Assembly: GCF_016863435.1 (NCBI RefSeq)
Contig: NZ_BOOW01000026.1
Coordinates: 62,001 to 126,000, forward strand
Origin: Sinosporangium siamense
GTDB lineage: Bacteria > Actinomycetota > Actinomycetes > Streptosporangiales > Streptosporangiaceae
Reading direction: 5' to 3'
DNA length: 64,000 nt
Below the pieces are notes generated by a model. It did no database searches, was not told the origin of the DNA, and was given only the letters and a program-made list of their open reading frames with translations. Made by a program: the position numbers and the translations under genes. Positions within the stretch are counted from its first letter, which is position 1. Each line of letters opens with the position of its first letter. Shown piece by piece: positions 34,845-43,696 of this stretch.

Positions 34845-35690
34845 ATGTCTATCCTGTGCCTGCGCGGCCGCCGGTTCGGGCCCGGCGACTTCGCGATCAT
34901 GGCGGTGGTCAACCGCACACCCGACTCCTTCTACGACCAGGGGCGCACCTACGGGTTCGACGCGGCCCTCGCCGCCGTGGACGCGGCCGTGGCGGGCGGG
35001 GCCGACATTGTCGACATCGGCGGCGTGAAGGCCGGTCCCGGCGACCACGTGGGCCCGGCCGAGGAGATCCGCCGCGTCGCCGGCCTCGTCGAGGCCGTGC
35101 GTGACCGCCACCCCGGCCTCGTGATCAGTGTCGACACCTACCGCGCGGAGGTCGGCGAGATCGTCGCCAAGGCGGGCGCGGACCTCTTGAACGACACCTG
35201 GGGCGGCGTCGACCCCCGCCTGGCCGAGGTCGCCGCGGAATACGGCACGGGCCTCGTCTGCGCCCACGCCGGCCGGGTGACCCCGCGCACCCGCCCCCAC
35301 CGCATCGCCTACGACGACATCGTGTCCGACGTCGTCTCCCTCACCGTCGGCCTGGCCGAGCGCGCCGTCCGCGCCGGGGTGCCCCGCGAGTCCGTCCTGA
35401 TCGACCCGGCGCACGACTTCGGCAAGAACACCTGGCACTCCCTCGCCGTCAGCCGCCGCCTCCACGAACTGACCGGCACCGGCTGGCCCGTCCTGGTGGC
35501 CGTCTCCAACAAGGACTTCGTCGGCGAGACCCTCGGCGGCCTCCCCGTCGGCGAACGCCACGCCGGCACCATGGCCACCCTGGCCGTCTCCGCCTGGCAG
35601 GGAGCCCGCGTGTTCCGCGTCCACGACGCCGCCTCCACCCGCGAGGCCCTCGACGCGGTAAGCCTGTTGAGGAAAAGCAGCGTGTCCTGA
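34845..35690 (+). CDS. folP: dihydropteroate synthase family protein (FolP2-like)
   Basis: A 281-residue TIM barrel of the DHPS family. It shows the pterin motif IMAVVNRTPDSFYDQGRTY, the IDIGGVKAGPGD loop, ISVDTYRAEV, LLNDTWGGVDP and the terminal FRVHDAAS. The NRTPDSF and GGVKAG variants replace the canonical NVTPDSFSDGG and GGESTRPG; these are features of mycobacterial FolP2-like paralogs, whose DHPS activity is not supported. No other folate genes are adjacent. The product may therefore not synthesise dihydropteroate. Confidence 0.85.
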   Translation: MSILCLRGRRFGPGDFAIMAVVNRTPDSFYDQGRTYGFDAALAAVDAAVAGGADIVDIGGVKAGPGDHVGPAEEIRRVAGLVEAVRDRHPGLVISVDTYRAEVGEIVAKAGADLLNDTWGGVDPRLAEVAAEYGTGLVCAHAGRVTPRTRPHRIAYDDIVSDVVSLTVGLAERAVRAGVPRESVLIDPAHDFGKNTWHSLAVSRRLHELTGTGWPVLVAVSNKDFVGETLGGLPVGERHAGTMATLAVSAWQGARVFRVHDAASTREALDAVSLLRKSSVS

Positions 35691-35738
35691 TCGCGGACTG
35701 CCGGCCGGGCGGCCGCGGCCCTGGAACGGGAGCGCGCG

Positions 35739-35751
35739 TACGGTGGTGCGC
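35739..35751 (+). promoter_or_regulatory. leaderless promoter of the phosphatase gene
   Basis: TACGGT (35739-35744) is seven bases before ATG 35752. It overlaps the alternative GTG start 35743 and so argues for 35752. Confidence 0.4.
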
Positions 35752-36546
35752 ATGCTGATCGACAAAGTCACGGAAATCCTGCGCGAAACCGCGCAGGCCG
35801 TGATCCTCCCCCGGTTCAGAGCACTGTCGGCCGGCGATGTGGAGGAAAAGTCCCCTGGCGAGGTCGTCACGATGGTCGACCGCCAAGCCGAGGCGGAGAT
35901 CACGCGCAGGCTGCGCGAGCTGCTCGACGTGCCCGTCGTCGGCGAGGAGGCCGTCGCCGGCGATCCCCAACTCGTCGCCGCCCTTTCCGAGGCCCCCACC
36001 GCGTGGCTGGTCGACCCCTTGGACGGCACCGCCAACTTCATCGCGGGCACCCCCGACTACGCGGTCATGGCGGCACTCGTCAGGCACGGCTCCACCGTGG
36101 CCTCGTGGATCCTGCGCCCCGACGCCGGCCGCCTCTACGTCGCCGAACAGGGCGCGGGCACCTGGCGCGACGGCGTGCGCATACGGCGGGAGCCCGCCCC
36201 ACGTGACCCGGCCGGCCTGCGCGGTGCCGTACTCACCAGGTTCCTGCCTCCCGCCGACCGGCTCCGCATGGCCGAGGCGGCCCCCCACTTCGCCGCCGTG
36301 GAACCGGGGGCGAGATGCGCGGGCGTCGACTACCCCCGCCTGGTCGACGGCGAACTGGACTTCGTCCGCTTCCAGCGCCTCCTCCCGTGGGACCACGCCC
36401 CGGGCACGCTCCTCCTCACCGAGGCCGGCGGCGTCGCCCGGCATCTCGACGGCGTGCCGTACAAGCCCGCAGACACCCGCTCCGGCCTCCTCGGCGCCGC
36501 CGACGCCCGCTGCTGGGAGACGGTCCGATCACTCATGGACCCCTGA
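35752..36546 (+). CDS. inositol-monophosphatase family phosphatase
   Basis: About 264 residues of the Mg2+-dependent, Li+-sensitive phosphatase fold. Metal site 1 is VVGEEAVAG (Glu), the signature WLVDPLDGTANFIAG carries the two Asp residues and the Gly-Thr, and the second part of the site is LLPWDHAPGTLLLTEAGG. Substrates in the family include inositol-1-phosphate, fructose-1,6-bisphosphate, histidinol phosphate and PAP; none is singled out. An upstream GTG (35743) is in frame. It is convergent with the histidine kinase gene. Confidence 0.87.
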   Translation: MLIDKVTEILRETAQAVILPRFRALSAGDVEEKSPGEVVTMVDRQAEAEITRRLRELLDVPVVGEEAVAGDPQLVAALSEAPTAWLVDPLDGTANFIAGTPDYAVMAALVRHGSTVASWILRPDAGRLYVAEQGAGTWRDGVRIRREPAPRDPAGLRGAVLTRFLPPADRLRMAEAAPHFAAVEPGARCAGVDYPRLVDGELDFVRFQRLLPWDHAPGTLLLTEAGGVARHLDGVPYKPADTRSGLLGAADARCWETVRSLMDP

Positions 36547-36656
36547 CCCCGCGGCTTGCCGGACCGCTCTCGGCGGCGCCGGCGCTGGCGGGCGCACCGG
36601 TCACGCGAGGTCGCGCACCTCGGTGAGGTACGACGGCCGAGCCCCAGGGGCTGTCC

Positions 36657-38327
36657 TCACACCAGCATCGGCAGCCGCACCACCGCGCGCAGCCCCGGGC
36701 GGGCGTCCTCCAGGTGGGCGCTTCCGCCGTGGGCGCGTACGGTTTCCCTGACGATGGCCAGGCCCAGGCCGGCGCCGCCGCTGTCGCGGCTGCGGGCGCT
36801 GTCGAGGCGGGTGAAGCGGTCGAAGACGCGTTCGCGGTCGGCTTCGGGCACGCCGGGGCCGTCGTCGGTGACGGTGACGACGATGTCGGAGCCGTCGGCG
36901 CGGGCGTGGAGTTCGACGCCGGTCGCGGCATGCCGTACGGCGTTGTCGACCAGGTTGGTGAGCACGCGGCCGAGGTCGAGCGCGTCGCCGGTGGTGGTGA
37001 GGCCGGGGGCGGTGGAGTGCACGGTGACGGCCACGCGGGCTTCGCCGTACCTCGCGGCGGTGCGGCACAGCAGGTCGGACAGGTCGACTGGGTCGCGCCG
37101 TGAGGGGGCGCCGCCGCGTTCCGAGAGGCGGGCCAGCGACAGGAGGTCCTCGGCGAGGCGGGACAGCCGCAGGGTGTCCTCCAGCACCCCTTCGGCCGTC
37201 TCCTGCCAGTCGGCGCCCTCGGGGTGGCCGAGGGCGACCTCAAGCTGGAGCCGGATGCTGGCGAGGGGGCTGCGGAGCTCGTGGGCGGCGTCGGAGACGA
37301 GGGCGCGCTGGCGGAGTTCGGCGGCTTCGAGCCGGGCGAGCATGTCGTTGAGGGTCGTGGCGAGGCTGTGCACCTCGTCCCTGGCCTCGGGCACGGGAAG
37401 CCGCCGCGACCGGGCGGTGCCGGTGATCTCGTCGGCGCCTCGGCGCAGCGCGGCGATGGGGCGCAGGGCGCGCCCGATGATCAGGTGGCTCGCGGCGGCG
37501 AACATGCCGAGCAGCAGCGGGGTGCCGATCAGCATGACGTTGGCGGTGGTGGTGATGCTGCCCTGCACCTCGGCCGAGGACTTGGCGGCGATGACCGTGC
37601 GGCCGCCCTCGGCGCGCAGCACGACCGCGCGAAGCGGCGCGGCGATGCCGTACGGCCTGCCGTCGATGTGCACGGGTTCGCCGATCCGCATGGCGCGTTC
37701 GCGGGCGGTGGCGTCGAGCAGCGGCACGAGGCGGTCGGTGCTCGCGGTCACGAAGTTGATGCGCTGGTCGGGCTCGACGACCTGCACCATCGTGCCGTCC
37801 TGCGAGATCAGCGGGTTGGTGAGGCGGCCCGCCTCGGCGTCGGCGACGACAGTGCGGGCCCGCTGCGCGACGGCGCTGTCGATGTCGTCCACGAGGGCTT
37901 CGGCGAGCACCAGGACGAGCAGCAGCGCCGAGGCGCCGAGGGCCGCCCCGAAGACGAGCGTGGCGGTCGCGGTGAGCCGGAACCGCAGGTCCTTGCGCCG
38001 CCACCACCGGACGGGCGCCAGGGGAACCCCGCCCCGGGTGGCGAGCCGGGAGACATCCGGGGGTCCGGCGGAGGCGCGCCGCCCAGGGCCGCTCACCCGG
38101 TCGGAGACCACCCGCCCGTCCCGGTTGTACGGCGCGCCGTTCGCGGCCGGCGGACCTGAACCGGGCGAAGCCATGCCGGGTGCCCCCACGCCAGAGGAAC
38201 CCGTGTCAGGTGAACCCCGGCCAGGCGAATCCCCGCAGGTCGCCCCCAGGTCCCCGGCGGACTCGGCGGCCTCCGCCTGGCGGCCCTGGCGGCCGTGAGC
38301 AGGGGGACGGTGGTCGTCAGCCGCCAT
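36657..38327 (-). CDS. sensor histidine kinase
   Basis: About 556 residues. A Pro/Gly-rich N-terminal stretch (1-90) is followed by TM1 (LTATATLVFGAALGASALLL), an extracytoplasmic sensor of about 160 residues, TM2 (ANVMLIGTPLLLGMFAAASH), HAMP, HisKA with phospho-His in VSDAAHELRSPLASIRL, and a HATPase (VLTNLVDNAVRHA, VTDDGPGVP, GGAGLGLAIV). It pairs with the OmpR-type regulator that its ATG overlaps by 11 bases. The divergent LolA-like/ABC operon is a likely target, so it probably senses envelope stress or a wall-active compound (inference). Confidence 0.9.
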   Translation of the reverse strand: MAADDHRPPAHGRQGRQAEAAESAGDLGATCGDSPGRGSPDTGSSGVGAPGMASPGSGPPAANGAPYNRDGRVVSDRVSGPGRRASAGPPDVSRLATRGGVPLAPVRWWRRKDLRFRLTATATLVFGAALGASALLLVLVLAEALVDDIDSAVAQRARTVVADAEAGRLTNPLISQDGTMVQVVEPDQRINFVTASTDRLVPLLDATARERAMRIGEPVHIDGRPYGIAAPLRAVVLRAEGGRTVIAAKSSAEVQGSITTTANVMLIGTPLLLGMFAAASHLIIGRALRPIAALRRGADEITGTARSRRLPVPEARDEVHSLATTLNDMLARLEAAELRQRALVSDAAHELRSPLASIRLQLEVALGHPEGADWQETAEGVLEDTLRLSRLAEDLLSLARLSERGGAPSRRDPVDLSDLLCRTAARYGEARVAVTVHSTAPGLTTTGDALDLGRVLTNLVDNAVRHAATGVELHARADGSDIVVTVTDDGPGVPEADRERVFDRFTRLDSARSRDSGGAGLGLAIVRETVRAHGGSAHLEDARPGLRAVVRLPMLV

Positions 38328-38991
38328 CGCCGGCCAGCCGGTAGCCCGCGCCGCGCACGGTCTGGACGGAGTTGCGGCCGAACGGGACGTCGATCTTGCG
38401 CCGCAGATATCCCACATAGACCTCGACCACGTTGGCATCGGTGTCGAAGGAGTCCCACACGTGCTCAAGCAGTTCGCTCTTGGACACCACCTCGTCGAGG
38501 TGCCGCAGCAGGAACTCCAGCAGCGCGAACTCGCGCGGCGTCAGCTCGATCGCGGTCTCCCCGCGGAACACCCGGCGTTTGGCCGGGTCGAGCGTCAGGT
38601 CCCCGGCGCGGAGGGAGACGGGCCTGCGATGGCGTCCGCGGCGCAGCAGGGCGCGCAGCCGGGCCACGAGGACGACGTAGGAGAACGGTTTGGTGAGGTA
38701 GTCGTCGGCCCCCAGGTCGAGCCCGTCGGCCATGTCGTATTCACCGTCCTTGGCGGACAACATGAGGATCGGCACCCAGTTGTCCTCCGCGCGCAGCGCC
38801 TTGCACACGTTGTAGCCCGACAGCCTGGGCAGCATGATGTCCAGCACGACGGCGTCGTAGTCGCCCTGCCGGGCGAGCTGAAGTCCGGACACACCGTCGT
38901 GGGCGAGATCGACGGCGAAACCCTCCGCCTGGAGGCCGCGCCGGAGCGCGGCGGCGAGGCGCGGCTCGTCGTCGACCACGAGCACCCGCAT
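38317..38991 (-). CDS. OmpR-family response regulator
   Basis: 224 residues. The receiver domain has the acidic pocket VLVVDDEPRLA, phospho-Asp in YDAVVLDIMLPRLSG and Lys in DDYLTKPFSY. The C-terminal winged helix includes IELTPREFALLEFLLRHLDE, ELLEHVWDSFDTDANVVEVY, and VQTVRGAGYRL. ATG 38991 has AAGGAG seven bases upstream. It faces a divergent operon across a 211-base gap that contains TCTCAG repeats suited to this regulator family. Confidence 0.93.
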   Translation of the reverse strand: MRVLVVDDEPRLAAALRRGLQAEGFAVDLAHDGVSGLQLARQGDYDAVVLDIMLPRLSGYNVCKALRAEDNWVPILMLSAKDGEYDMADGLDLGADDYLTKPFSYVVLVARLRALLRRGRHRRPVSLRAGDLTLDPAKRRVFRGETAIELTPREFALLEFLLRHLDEVVSKSELLEHVWDSFDTDANVVEVYVGYLRRKIDVPFGRNSVQTVRGAGYRLAGDGG

Positions 38992-39083
38992 ATGGGCTCC
39001 TTGACTGCTTGTCGGGGCATTTATCGGCCTGGGTGGGCTTCATCCCCATCTTGGCCTGCGGATTGCGTCCCGTAGCGAGAAGT

Positions 39084-39120
39084 CTGAGAGCGATCTCAGC
39101 TCCTCTCAGCATCGGCTCAG
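39084..39120. promoter_or_regulatory. response-regulator operator with TCTCAG repeats
   Basis: CTGAGA-GCGA-TCTCAG (39084-39099) forms a perfect inverted repeat and continues as TCTCAG (39104-39109) and GCTCAG (39115-39120), with 10 and 11 bp spacing between successive sites. Direct repeats at 10-11 bp are the standard binding pattern of OmpR-family dimers. Confidence 0.65.
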
Positions 39121-39202
39121 GGGACATGCCGCAGGCTACGAACGTCCCGACGGCACAACGCCGCCGATTCCACGCCGACACCCAATACCGTAGGGGAGTG
39201 AT

Positions 39203-40462
39203 ATGTCCTTCCAGCAACCCGCGCAGGACACCCCCAGCCGATTGCGGCGCCTCGCCATGAAGTGGGGCGCACCCGTGACGGCGGTGCTGGTGGTCGCCGC
39301 CGTGCTCGGCGCGCCGTCCGTCATCGCCGCCGTGCGCGGCGAGCCTTCCCTGCCGGCGCGCACCGCCGAACAGCTGGTCACCGACGCCCTGCGCTCCCTG
39401 GAACAGGGGAGAACCCCACCGCTGTCGGGCACGATCGTCAAAACCGCCTCCCTCGGTGTTCCCGGTGTGTCGCAGCTCCTCGGGAACACGCCGCCGCGGC
39501 ACGGCGCCGCCGACATACGTTCTCCCCTTTCACTGCTGGTGGGCGCACATCAGGTCAAACTCTGGTACGACGGAGCCACGCGGGTCAGAGCCGCCCTTCC
39601 CGGCCCGATGAGCGAGACCGACGTGATCGTCAACGACGGCGTGATGTGGATCTGGGAGAGCGAGTCCAACACCGCCAACAAGATCAAGCTCCCGGCGGGC
39701 GCGGCGGCGGCCACCACCGGCGTCGCCGCGGCGACCGTGGCCAAGGGCGCGGCGCACGCCGTACCCCCCTTGGTGCTCGGGCGGCCCACGCCGGGGGACG
39801 CCGCCAAGGCGCTGCTGTCGATGCTCGCCGCAAGCACCGAGATATCGGTCGCCGACGACGAGACGGTCGCCGGACGGCCCGCCTATCACCTGATTCTCGC
39901 GCCGAAGGACCCCGACTCGCTGATCGCGGAGGTCCGGCTCGCGCTCGACGGGGAGAAACTCTTCCCCCTGCGGCTCCAGGTGGTGGCCGACGGCTCGGAC
40001 GAGCCGGTGATCGACATCGGCTACACCGAGATCACGTTCTCACCGCCCGCGGAGGAGAACTTCACCTTCACCCCGCCCCACGGGGCCACGGTGAACGAGA
40101 CGAGCTTCGCCGACCTGATGGGGCAGAGCCGCGCCACGACCGAGGAGTGGTCGGGCGATCCCGTCGCGGGCACCACGTCCTTCGCCGGCAGCGGCTGGAC
40201 CGCGGTGTCGGTCACCCGGCTCGACAAGGATGACCTCGCCGAACTGGCCGCGCCCCCGAAGGTCCCGGCCCGGCAGGAGGAGGGGGGCGCGGCGGAGTTC
40301 GTGCGGACGGTGCTCGACTCGGCCACGCCTGTGCAGGGGCCGTGGGGCAGTGGCCGGATGGTCAAGAGCAAGCTCGTCACCGTGCTGCTGACCGACGACG
40401 GCCGCCTGCTGATCGGCGCCGTGACACCGCAGACGCTGATCGAGGCGGCGGGGCGCGGGTGA
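39203..40462 (+). CDS. LolA-like membrane-anchored protein
   Basis: 419 residues with one N-terminal membrane anchor (APVTAVLVVAAVLGAPSVIA, about 23-45) and an extracytoplasmic LolA/LppX-type half-barrel: ARTAEQLVTDALRSLEQGR, KLWYDGATRVRAALPG, WIWESESNTANKI, FPLRLQVVADG, IDIGYTEITFSPP. Such proteins bind lipids or act as lipoprotein-stress sensors (RseB-like). GGGGAG precedes the ATG. It overlaps the ABC ATPase gene by four bases and is divergent from a two-component system, so it may present a lipid or drug to the ABC exporter or to the sensor kinase. Confidence 0.8.
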   Translation: MSFQQPAQDTPSRLRRLAMKWGAPVTAVLVVAAVLGAPSVIAAVRGEPSLPARTAEQLVTDALRSLEQGRTPPLSGTIVKTASLGVPGVSQLLGNTPPRHGAADIRSPLSLLVGAHQVKLWYDGATRVRAALPGPMSETDVIVNDGVMWIWESESNTANKIKLPAGAAAATTGVAAATVAKGAAHAVPPLVLGRPTPGDAAKALLSMLAASTEISVADDETVAGRPAYHLILAPKDPDSLIAEVRLALDGEKLFPLRLQVVADGSDEPVIDIGYTEITFSPPAEENFTFTPPHGATVNETSFADLMGQSRATTEEWSGDPVAGTTSFAGSGWTAVSVTRLDKDDLAELAAPPKVPARQEEGGAAEFVRTVLDSATPVQGPWGSGRMVKSKLVTVLLTDDGRLLIGAVTPQTLIEAAGRG

Positions 40463-41472
40463 GCGTGAACGCGGGTGTGACCGAGGCCGAGGGGACCTCC
40501 GCGGGGGCGTCCCCTCCCTTGGGCCGAGGCGGCGCGATCGTCACGACCTCCCTGACCAAACGGTTCCCCGGCGGCCAGGTCGCCGTCGACCACCTCGACC
40601 TGGCGGTGCCGCGCGGCTCGGTGTTCGGCTTCCTCGGCCCCAACGGCTCGGGCAAGACCACCACGATCCGCATGCTGCTCGGGCTGGTCACCCCCACCGA
40701 GGGCACCTGCGAGGTGCTGGGGGAGCCCGTGCCGCGCCGCCTGGCCGCCGTGCTGCCCCGGGTGGGCGCACTGGTGGACGGCCCGGCCTTCCACCCCCAC
40801 CTGTCGGGCACGGCCAACCTGCTGCGCCTTTCCGCCGCCGACGCCGCTGTGGACAGGCGTACGGCACGGGCCCGCGTGGCCGAGGCCCTCGCCAGGGTCG
40901 GCCTGTCGGCCGCGGCGCGCAAACGCTACGGGGCCTACTCGGTCGGCATGCGCCAGCGGCTGGCCCTCGCCGCCGCGCTGCGCGGGCCGCGCGAGCTGCT
41001 GATCCTGGACGAGCCGACCAACGGCCTCGACCCGCAGGGCACCCGCGAGGTGCGCTCCCTGATCAGGCAGGTCGCCGCGGCCGGCACCACGGTGTTCGTG
41101 TCGTCGCACCTGCTGGCCGAGGTCGAGCAGATTTGCACGCACGCCGCGGTGATGAGCGGGGGCCGCCTGGTCGCGCAGGGCACCGTGGCCGAGTTGCGCG
41201 CGGCGCTCGGCGGGCGCGCGGCGGTCACGCGGGTCACGGTGGAGACGCCGCACGCCGGGCGGGCCGCGACGCTGCTGACCGGCCTCGGGCTCGCCGGGGT
41301 GCGGGCCGGGGACGGCGAGGTGAGCGCGGCCTTGGGCGACCGCGCGCCGGAGGACGTGTGCCGGGCGCTGGTCGAGGCGGGCGTCGCCGTACGCGGGTTC
41401 GCGGTGGTGCGGCCGAGCCTGGAGGATGTGTACGTGGATCTGACCGGGGAGGGCTTCGATGTCGGCGCTTGA
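40459..41472 (+). CDS. ABC-2 exporter ATPase
   Basis: 337 residues. Walker A is FLGPNGSGKTTTIRMLLGL, the signature YSVGMRQRLALAAAL, Walker B LLILDEPTNGLDPQGTREV, the switch VFVSSHLLAEVEQIC, plus a C-terminal extension typical of BcrA/NodI-like exporters. The GTG start overlaps the TGA of the LolA-like gene (GTGA), and the end overlaps the permease by 14 bases. It energises lipid, drug or bacitracin-type efflux with the next gene. Confidence 0.92.
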   Translation: MSVNAGVTEAEGTSAGASPPLGRGGAIVTTSLTKRFPGGQVAVDHLDLAVPRGSVFGFLGPNGSGKTTTIRMLLGLVTPTEGTCEVLGEPVPRRLAAVLPRVGALVDGPAFHPHLSGTANLLRLSAADAAVDRRTARARVAEALARVGLSAAARKRYGAYSVGMRQRLALAAALRGPRELLILDEPTNGLDPQGTREVRSLIRQVAAAGTTVFVSSHLLAEVEQICTHAAVMSGGRLVAQGTVAELRAALGGRAAVTRVTVETPHAGRAATLLTGLGLAGVRAGDGEVSAALGDRAPEDVCRALVEAGVAVRGFAVVRPSLEDVYVDLTGEGFDVGA

Positions 41473-42331
41473 GGGGGCCGCCGCCCTGCCGGTCCCGCCC
41501 GCGCCGCCTGCCGCGGCGCGGGCGTTCGCCCGGCTGCTCGGCTCGGAGCTGCTCCTGATCTTCCGGCGGCCCCGCAATCTGGTGATCCTGGCCGCCCTCG
41601 CCCTCCTTCCCGTCGCGATCGCGGTCGTGGTGCGTTATTCGTCCGGGGGCATAGGCGCGGAGGTGACGCTCTTCACGCGGGTCACGGGCAACGGCCTGTT
41701 CCTCGCGTTCGGCGCCATGGCCGTGATGACGCCGTTCCTGCTGCCGATCGCCGTCACGGTGGTGGCCGGCGACGCGGTGGCGGGGGAGGCGGCGAGCGGC
41801 ACCCTGCGTTATCTGCTGGCCGTGCCGGCGGGCCGCACCCGGCTCCTCGCGGCGAAATATCTGGGCGCGGTGCTCTATGCCCTGGCCGCGGTGCTGCTGA
41901 TCATGCTCTCGGCGCTGGCCGCCGGGTGGGCGCTGTTCCCTTCTGGGCCGGTGGCGCTGCTTTCGGGCACCACGATTTCCCTGGCGGACTCCCTGCTGCG
42001 GCTGCTGATCGTCGCAGGCTACGCCACCGCGGGCATGGCCGCCCTCGCGGCCGTCGCCCTGGCGGTGTCCACGCTGGCCGACAGCCCGATCGGCGTCGTC
42101 GCGGGCGTCGTCGTGGGCGTGGTCGTGTTCCAGCTCCTCGGCGCCCTTCCGGACCTCGCGCCGCTCAGGCCGTATCTCATCACCTCGTGGTGGACGGCCT
42201 TCGACGAGGTGCTGCGATCGCCGATGGGAGTGGCCAGGCTCGTCGACGGGCTGCTGGTCTACGCCGCCTACACACTGGTGGCGCTGAGTACGGCATGGGC
42301 ACGCTTCACCGGCCGCGACATCACGGGGTGA
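41459..42331 (+). CDS. ABC-2 exporter permease
   Basis: 290 residues with six predicted membrane helices (LVILAALALLPVAIAVVV, FGAMAVMTPFLLPIAVTVVAG, LYALAAVLLIMLSALAAGWA and three more). The topology is that of the ABC2_membrane_5-like group with a central GEAASGTLRYLLAVPAGRTR loop. It is the last gene of the LolA-like/ABC operon; a GC hairpin follows at once. Confidence 0.9.
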   Translation: MSALEGAAALPVPPAPPAAARAFARLLGSELLLIFRRPRNLVILAALALLPVAIAVVVRYSSGGIGAEVTLFTRVTGNGLFLAFGAMAVMTPFLLPIAVTVVAGDAVAGEAASGTLRYLLAVPAGRTRLLAAKYLGAVLYALAAVLLIMLSALAAGWALFPSGPVALLSGTTISLADSLLRLLIVAGYATAGMAALAAVALAVSTLADSPIGVVAGVVVGVVVFQLLGALPDLAPLRPYLITSWWTAFDEVLRSPMGVARLVDGLLVYAAYTLVALSTAWARFTGRDITG

Positions 42332-42350
42332 GCCCGGTGCCGCCGGGCTC
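42330..42350 (+). terminator. terminator of the LolA-like/ABC operon
   Basis: GAGCCCGG-TGCCG-CCGGGCTC forms an 8-bp stem directly at the stop codon of the permease gene. Confidence 0.5.
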
Positions 42351-42457
42351 GGCGGGCACCCCTACGGATCAGCGGAAGAAGCTGTTTTTAAGGTGTTTTG
42401 TCGCTAAGGTCATTCGCGATTCGCCGCGAGGCACCCTCCGAAGCTGAGGTGCGAACA

Positions 42458-42928
42458 ATGCGACACTTCATTGGATTTCTCATCGGACTGGTCGTGACGG
42501 CAGCCCTCCTCGTCGGTGGGGGCTGGTCTGTCAGCGAGATCGCGAACGCGGTGCCCGCAACAGGACCAACCGACAGCGACAGACTCTGGACGGGGCTCGG
42601 CGTCATGGCGGCGGTCGGCCTCGTCCTCGGCATCGTGGCCATCGGCCCCATCTCGCCGCTCGCGTCCTTCGTGCCCTCCATCGTGCTGCTGTCGTGGACG
42701 GTGGTCTTCGCCCTCGACACCCCAAGGGCCCTCTCGATCATCCCCCGCGACTCCTCCCTGCACGAGGTGCTGCTGACCGCCGGCGTCGGGAACCTCGCCC
42801 TGCTGCGCACCGGCCTGTTCGGCCTGCTCGGCGTGCTGCTGTTCGTGCCCGTCCTCCTCCCCTCCCGGTGGGCGCCCCGCCATGCGGACGGGGAGGACGA
42901 CGACGAGTCCGAGAGCGGCTACTACTAG
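42458..42928 (+). CDS. small four-helix membrane protein
   Basis: 156 residues beginning RHFIGFLIGLVVTAALLVGG (TM1), then TGLGVMAAVGLVLGIVAIGP, FVPSIVLLSWTVVFAL and LLRTGLFGLLGVLLFVPVLL, ending in an acidic tail (DGEDDDESESGYY). GAGGTG eight bases upstream selects ATG 42458. No family or function recognised. Its stop codon overlaps the stop of the opposite ABC ATPase gene through a shared CTAG. Confidence 0.8.
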   Translation: MRHFIGFLIGLVVTAALLVGGGWSVSEIANAVPATGPTDSDRLWTGLGVMAAVGLVLGIVAIGPISPLASFVPSIVLLSWTVVFALDTPRALSIIPRDSSLHEVLLTAGVGNLALLRTGLFGLLGVLLFVPVLLPSRWAPRHADGEDDDESESGYY

Positions 42929-43695
42929 CCGCCGCCCGTGTAGAGGCGGGCGACCACGTCCTCGATCGAACTCTCCTCCGGCGCCGTCGCCCGCAGGTCG
43001 CCGAGGGTGCCGTCGAACGACAGCCGGCCGTGGTCGATCACCATCACCCGGCTGCAGAGCCGCTCCACATCCCCGAGGTCGTGGGTCGTGAGCAGTACCG
43101 TCGTGCCGCGCTCGGCGTTCAGCTCGCGCAGGAAGGCGCGCAGCGCGGCCTTGCTGACCACGTCGAGCCCGATGGTGGGCTCGTCCAGCACCAGCACCGA
43201 CGGCGCGTGCAGCAGCGCGGCGGCGAGATCTCCCCGCATGCGCTGGCCGAGGCTGAGCTGCCTGACCGGGATGTGGAGGAACGAACCCAGGTCCAGCAGC
43301 TCCTCCAGCTCGGCGAGCCGCCGCCGGAAATCCCCCTGATCTACGTTGTAAAGGTGCCTGACCAGCTCAAAGCTATCGCGCAGCGGCAGATCCCACCAGA
43401 GCGTCGTCCGCTGCCCGAACACCACGCCGATCCGCCGGGCCAGCGCCGTACGCCGCCGGGAGGGATCGAGACCCGCCACCCGCACCCGGCCCGTCGTCGG
43501 GGTGAGGATGCCCGTCAGCATCTTGATCGTCGTCGACTTGCCGGCGCCGTTCGGCCCCAGATAGCCCACGAACTCCCCGGGCGCCACGGAGAAAGTGAGA
43601 TCGCGGACCGCGTGCACCACATGCCGCTCCCGCCGCAGCACCCCGGCCTTGCGCCGGTGCGTGAACGACCGGCCGGCCCTCTCCACCTCGATCAC
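42925..43695 (-). CDS. ABC-2 exporter ATPase with long N-terminal strand
   Basis: 256 residues. Walker A is YLGPNGAGKSTTIKMLTGIL, the Q-loop VVFGQRTTLWWDLPLRDSF, the signature LSLGQRMRGDLAAALL, Walker B VLVLDEPTIGLDVVSK and the switch VLLTTHDLGDVERLC. The LSLGQRMR signature and WWDLP after the Q-loop identify the YbhF/NatA-like subgroup that works with DUF990-type permeases, as encoded just upstream (1-base and 8-base junctions). The exported substrate is unknown. Confidence 0.92.
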   Translation of the reverse strand: MIEVERAGRSFTHRRKAGVLRRERHVVHAVRDLTFSVAPGEFVGYLGPNGAGKSTTIKMLTGILTPTTGRVRVAGLDPSRRRTALARRIGVVFGQRTTLWWDLPLRDSFELVRHLYNVDQGDFRRRLAELEELLDLGSFLHIPVRQLSLGQRMRGDLAAALLHAPSVLVLDEPTIGLDVVSKAALRAFLRELNAERGTTVLLTTHDLGDVERLCSRVMVIDHGRLSFDGTLGDLRATAPEESSIEDVVARLYTGGG

Positions 43696-43696
43696 G

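Noticed and set aside
36556-38298. 580-codon plus-strand frame opposite the histidine kinase
   Set aside because: Ser/Arg-rich shadow with no domain; the kinase frame is certain.
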